Positions 63,518 to 64,000 of a stretch of DNA of 64,000 bases are shown piece after piece; position 1 is the first letter of the stretch; each line of letters starts with the position of its first letter. The notes under the pieces are model-generated. The model was not told the DNA's origin. It did no database searches and saw only the letters and a program-made list of their open reading frames with translations. Location of the stretch: positions 42,855-106,854 of the forward strand of contig NZ_JAQITC010000008.1 of the NCBI RefSeq assembly GCF_028618525.1. Reading direction: 5' to 3'. Position numbers and translations under genes: made by a program. The stretch is from Bartonella sp. AU55XJBT (GTDB taxonomy: Bacteria; Pseudomonadota; Alphaproteobacteria; Rhizobiales; Rhizobiaceae).

Positions 63518-63826
63518 TCAGAGCTTAATTTCTACATCCACACCAGCAGAAAGATCGAGCTTCATAAGCGCATCCACTGTTTGCGGCGTTGGATCAACAA
63601 TATCAAGAAGACGCTTATGGGTACGCATTTCAAATTGCTCACGGCTCTTCTTATCGATATGCGGTCCACGATTGACCGTAAATTTCTCAATCCGCGTTGG
63701 AAGCGGAATAGGACCACGGACATTTGCACCAGTCCGTTTAGCAGTCGATACAATTTCACGTGTCGACGTATCAAGAATTCTATGATCAAACGCTTTCAAG
63801 CGAATGCGAATATTTTGACTGTTCAT
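63518..63826 (-). CDS. rpsJ: Ribosomal protein S10
   Basis: A 102-aa small-subunit protein that also works as NusE in antitermination. It starts [19 protein letters not shown] at ATG 63826, has [20 protein letters not shown] and ends VDVEIKL. The first gene after tuf in the S10 operon; longer upstream frames lack support. Confidence 0.98.
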   Translation of the reverse strand: MNSQNIRIRLKAFDHRILDTSTREIVSTAKRTGANVRGPIPLPTRIEKFTVNRGPHIDKKSREQFEMRTHKRLLDIVDPTPQTVDALMKLDLSAGVDVEIKL

Positions 63827-63850
63827 GCTCTTTATTTCCCTGTCATATAA

Positions 63851-63874
63851 AGCGCCTTCAATAATCAAGGCGCT
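63851..63874 (-). other. Hairpin between tuf and rpsJ
   Basis: AGCGCCTT (63851-63858) and its exact complement (63867-63874) form an 8-bp stem with an eight-base loop, in the 61-base gap between the tuf stop and the rpsJ start. There is no T-run, so complete termination is unlikely; it may be a processing site or partial attenuator that lowers the ratio of ribosomal to EF-Tu message. Confidence 0.6.
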
Positions 63875-63887
63875 CAACAAGCATTAT

Positions 63888-64000
63888 TTATTCAATGATT
63901 TTAGAGACGATACCGGCACCAACAGTACGACCACCTTCACGAATAGCAAAACGAAGCTTCTCTTCCATCGCAATTGGAACAATCAGAGACACATCCATCG
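63888..64000 (-). CDS. tuf: Elongation factor Tu (3' end only)
   Basis: The window ends inside this gene. The visible 37 codons encode the C-terminal end of EF-Tu, with [32 protein letters not shown] and a stop at 63888-63890. EF-Tu brings aminoacyl-tRNA to the ribosome. The position just before rpsJ is the normal place for one of the two tuf genes of alphaproteobacteria. Confidence 0.95.

Overview
The window reads as a chromosome segment of a Bartonella-like alphaproteobacterium (Rhizobiales). The DNA is AT-rich and the genes are separated by long, apparently empty spacers. The housekeeping set is alphaproteobacterial: DivK, NdvA, an ATP12-type F1 chaperone, and recA-alaS and rarA-htrA next to the ribosomal super-operon. 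The accessory content (autotransporter, decayed filamentous haemagglutinin, small lipoproteins) fits a host-adapted Bartonella. The genus is inferred from gene content and protein similarity recalled from memory, not from a database search.

Layout. 1-7.4 kb: uvrA, the nitrogen pair glnB-glnA, an exported protein of unknown function and the ATP12-like chaperone gene. 8.1-12.0 kb: a four-gene, overlapping operon encoding a BacA/prephenate-dehydratase-like protein, an unrecognised 398-aa protein, an EamA/DMT exporter and an ATP-grasp amino-acid-ligase-like enzyme. It looks like a compact pathway for making and exporting a small peptide or amino-acid-derived metabolite, and is the most interesting part of the window. 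12.6-19.6 kb: surface and secretion region with a classical autotransporter, three related lipoprotein genes (one truncated) and a frameshifted 3' remnant of a filamentous haemagglutinin/CdiA-type gene. 19.9-24.1 kb: an amino-acid permease and histidine ammonia-lyase (hutH), with a small exported protein and a long perfect hairpin between them.

24.7-33.0 kb: lemA with a TPM-domain partner, lipB, parE facing recJ, rplM-rpsI and divK. 33-38 kb: a decaying stretch holding a degenerate copy of the divK 5' end and a broken small exported gene, then a three-gene ABC-2 exporter. 38-49.2 kb: an RluC-type pseudouridine synthase, ndvA, alaS, recA, rarA and an HtrA-type protease.

49.5-64.0 kb: on the minus strand, the S10-spc-alpha ribosomal super-operon read from tuf (cut by the window end) through rpsJ, the L and S genes, secY, adk, rpsM, rpsK, rpoA and rplQ, closed by a clear intrinsic terminator. 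Gene order is canonical and no ribosomal gene looks damaged. I saw no tRNA, rRNA, intact insertion sequence or CRISPR array.
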